From positions 137,334-166,275 of the forward strand of contig NW_008246079.1 of assembly GCF_000281045.1 (NCBI RefSeq): a DNA stretch of 28,942 nucleotides. The letters run 5' to 3'. Every line of letters begins with the position of its first letter. Within the stretch, counting starts at the first letter, position 1. Of the stretch, positions 28,349-28,942 are shown piece after piece. The translations under genes and the position numbers were made by a program. The notes beneath the pieces were generated by a model that worked only from the letters and a program-made list of their open reading frames with translations, did no database searches and had not been told where the DNA came from. The DNA is from Saprolegnia diclina VS20 (taxonomy: Eukaryota; Oomycota; Saprolegniomycetes; Saprolegniales; Saprolegniaceae).

Positions 28349-28942
28349 CTAAAGCAGGGTCACGTGACCGACGTCCGGCGCCTTGCTGTGGACCGGCGAC
28401 GACGTCATGATGTAGATCGACTCGCTGTCGCGCGCCTCGAGGACCGCCGGGTCGTTGGCTTCGGTGCTCGAAATCTTTGGCTCGCCGGCTTCAGCCCCCG
28501 TCACAGCTTCATGAACCATCTTGTGCCAGTCGATAAAGAGGAAGCGGATGCCCATGATGGTCACCTTGACGGCCGCGGCTATCGTCGTAGCCATCCACAC
28601 GCCCGGAAGCCCAAGGCCCTTCATGATACCAAAGTAGTAGGCCAGTGGGAGCTGGACGCCCCAGAGTCCGACGACCGTCACGATCGTCACAAAGCCCATT
28701 TGGCCCATGCCTTCGAGTGCTGTGAGGAGCCCGATCCCAAGTCCGTTCAGACTGGAAGCCGCAATGTACCACGGAAGGACGTCCGTGTACATGGCCAGCA
28801 GCACCTCGTCCTTCGTGAAGAGACCGACGACACCAGCGCGGCCAGCCCAGAGCACGATGCAGACAAGCAGAGCAGCAAGTGCAAGGACGGCAAAGCCCAT
28901 CATGGCGCGGGCACGAGCGGCGCGGGGTCGACCTCCGCCAAG
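28349..28942 (-). CDS. MATE family transporter 4, C-terminal part (N-terminus beyond window)
   Basis: The frame runs from the window edge (LGGGRPRAARARAMMGFA) to the stop at 28349, 197 codons. It aligns along its length with the end of MATE 3: LGGSRPRAARARFYLGFA, the region EGMGQMGFVTIVT, GVQLPLAYYFGIMKGLG, AAAVKVTIMGIRFLFIDW and KMVHEAVTGAEAG. About four to five membrane helices of the second MATE half are present, followed by an acidic soluble tail. A 41-bp stretch near 28627-28667 is identical to MATE 3. It is on the same strand as MATE 3 and is its closest relative here, so a tandem duplication is likely. Confidence 0.92.
   Translation of the reverse strand, partial: LGGGRPRAARARAMMGFAVLALAALLVCIVLWAGRAGVVGLFTKDEVLLAMYTDVLPWYIAASSLNGLGIGLLTALEGMGQMGFVTIVTVVGLWGVQLPLAYYFGIMKGLGLPGVWMATTIAAAVKVTIMGIRFLFIDWHKMVHEAVTGAEAGEPKISSTEANDPAVLEARDSESIYIMTSSPVHSKAPDVGHVTLL

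Overview
The window looks like nuclear DNA of an oomycete, most likely from the Saprolegniales (Aphanomyces, Saprolegnia or Achlya type). It is GC-rich and gene-dense, with large single-exon genes, very short introns (41-51 nt) and families typical of that group: helicase-associated (HA) repeat proteins, large multipass membrane proteins of unknown role and clustered MATE transporters. This placement is inferred from family content and intron style; no marker gene fixes the species.

Layout. 1-5895: two HA-repeat genes diverge from a 1-2 kb region; the left one runs off the window. 6069-11337 (-): a giant membrane protein made of two copies of the same roughly 870-residue unit, with an apparent frameshift plus small deletion in unit 1. 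11511-13760 (-): a Sec1/Munc18 vesicle-fusion protein, rebuilt here as seven exons (654 aa), preceded by four evenly spaced CCAAT boxes. 14028-17327 (-): a third HA-repeat gene whose two HA blocks flank a long disordered middle with a SUMO-interaction-like motif. 17651-19223 (-): a MATE transporter. 19224-20823: a weakly coding stretch with possible gene remnants. 20824-22421 (+): an FHA + RING-CH protein, probably an E3 ubiquitin ligase. 22476-23768 (-): a leucine-rich-repeat protein. 24133-25710 (+), 25904-27466 (-) and 28349-28942 (-, cut by the window): three more MATE transporters.

How the genes relate. Two families dominate: HA-repeat proteins on the left (three genes in 17 kb) and MATE carriers on the right (four in 11 kb). 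The three MATE genes seen whole share an intron at the same codon boundary, and two of them share a 140-bp block at 98% identity between clearly diverged flanks, which points to gene conversion. The HA proteins carry nuclear-localisation-like basic clusters and may act on DNA or chromatin. Nothing ties the genes into one pathway.

All ten introns that could be defined start with GT and end with TAG; none uses CAG or AAG. No tRNA, rRNA, CRISPR array or intact mobile element was seen.
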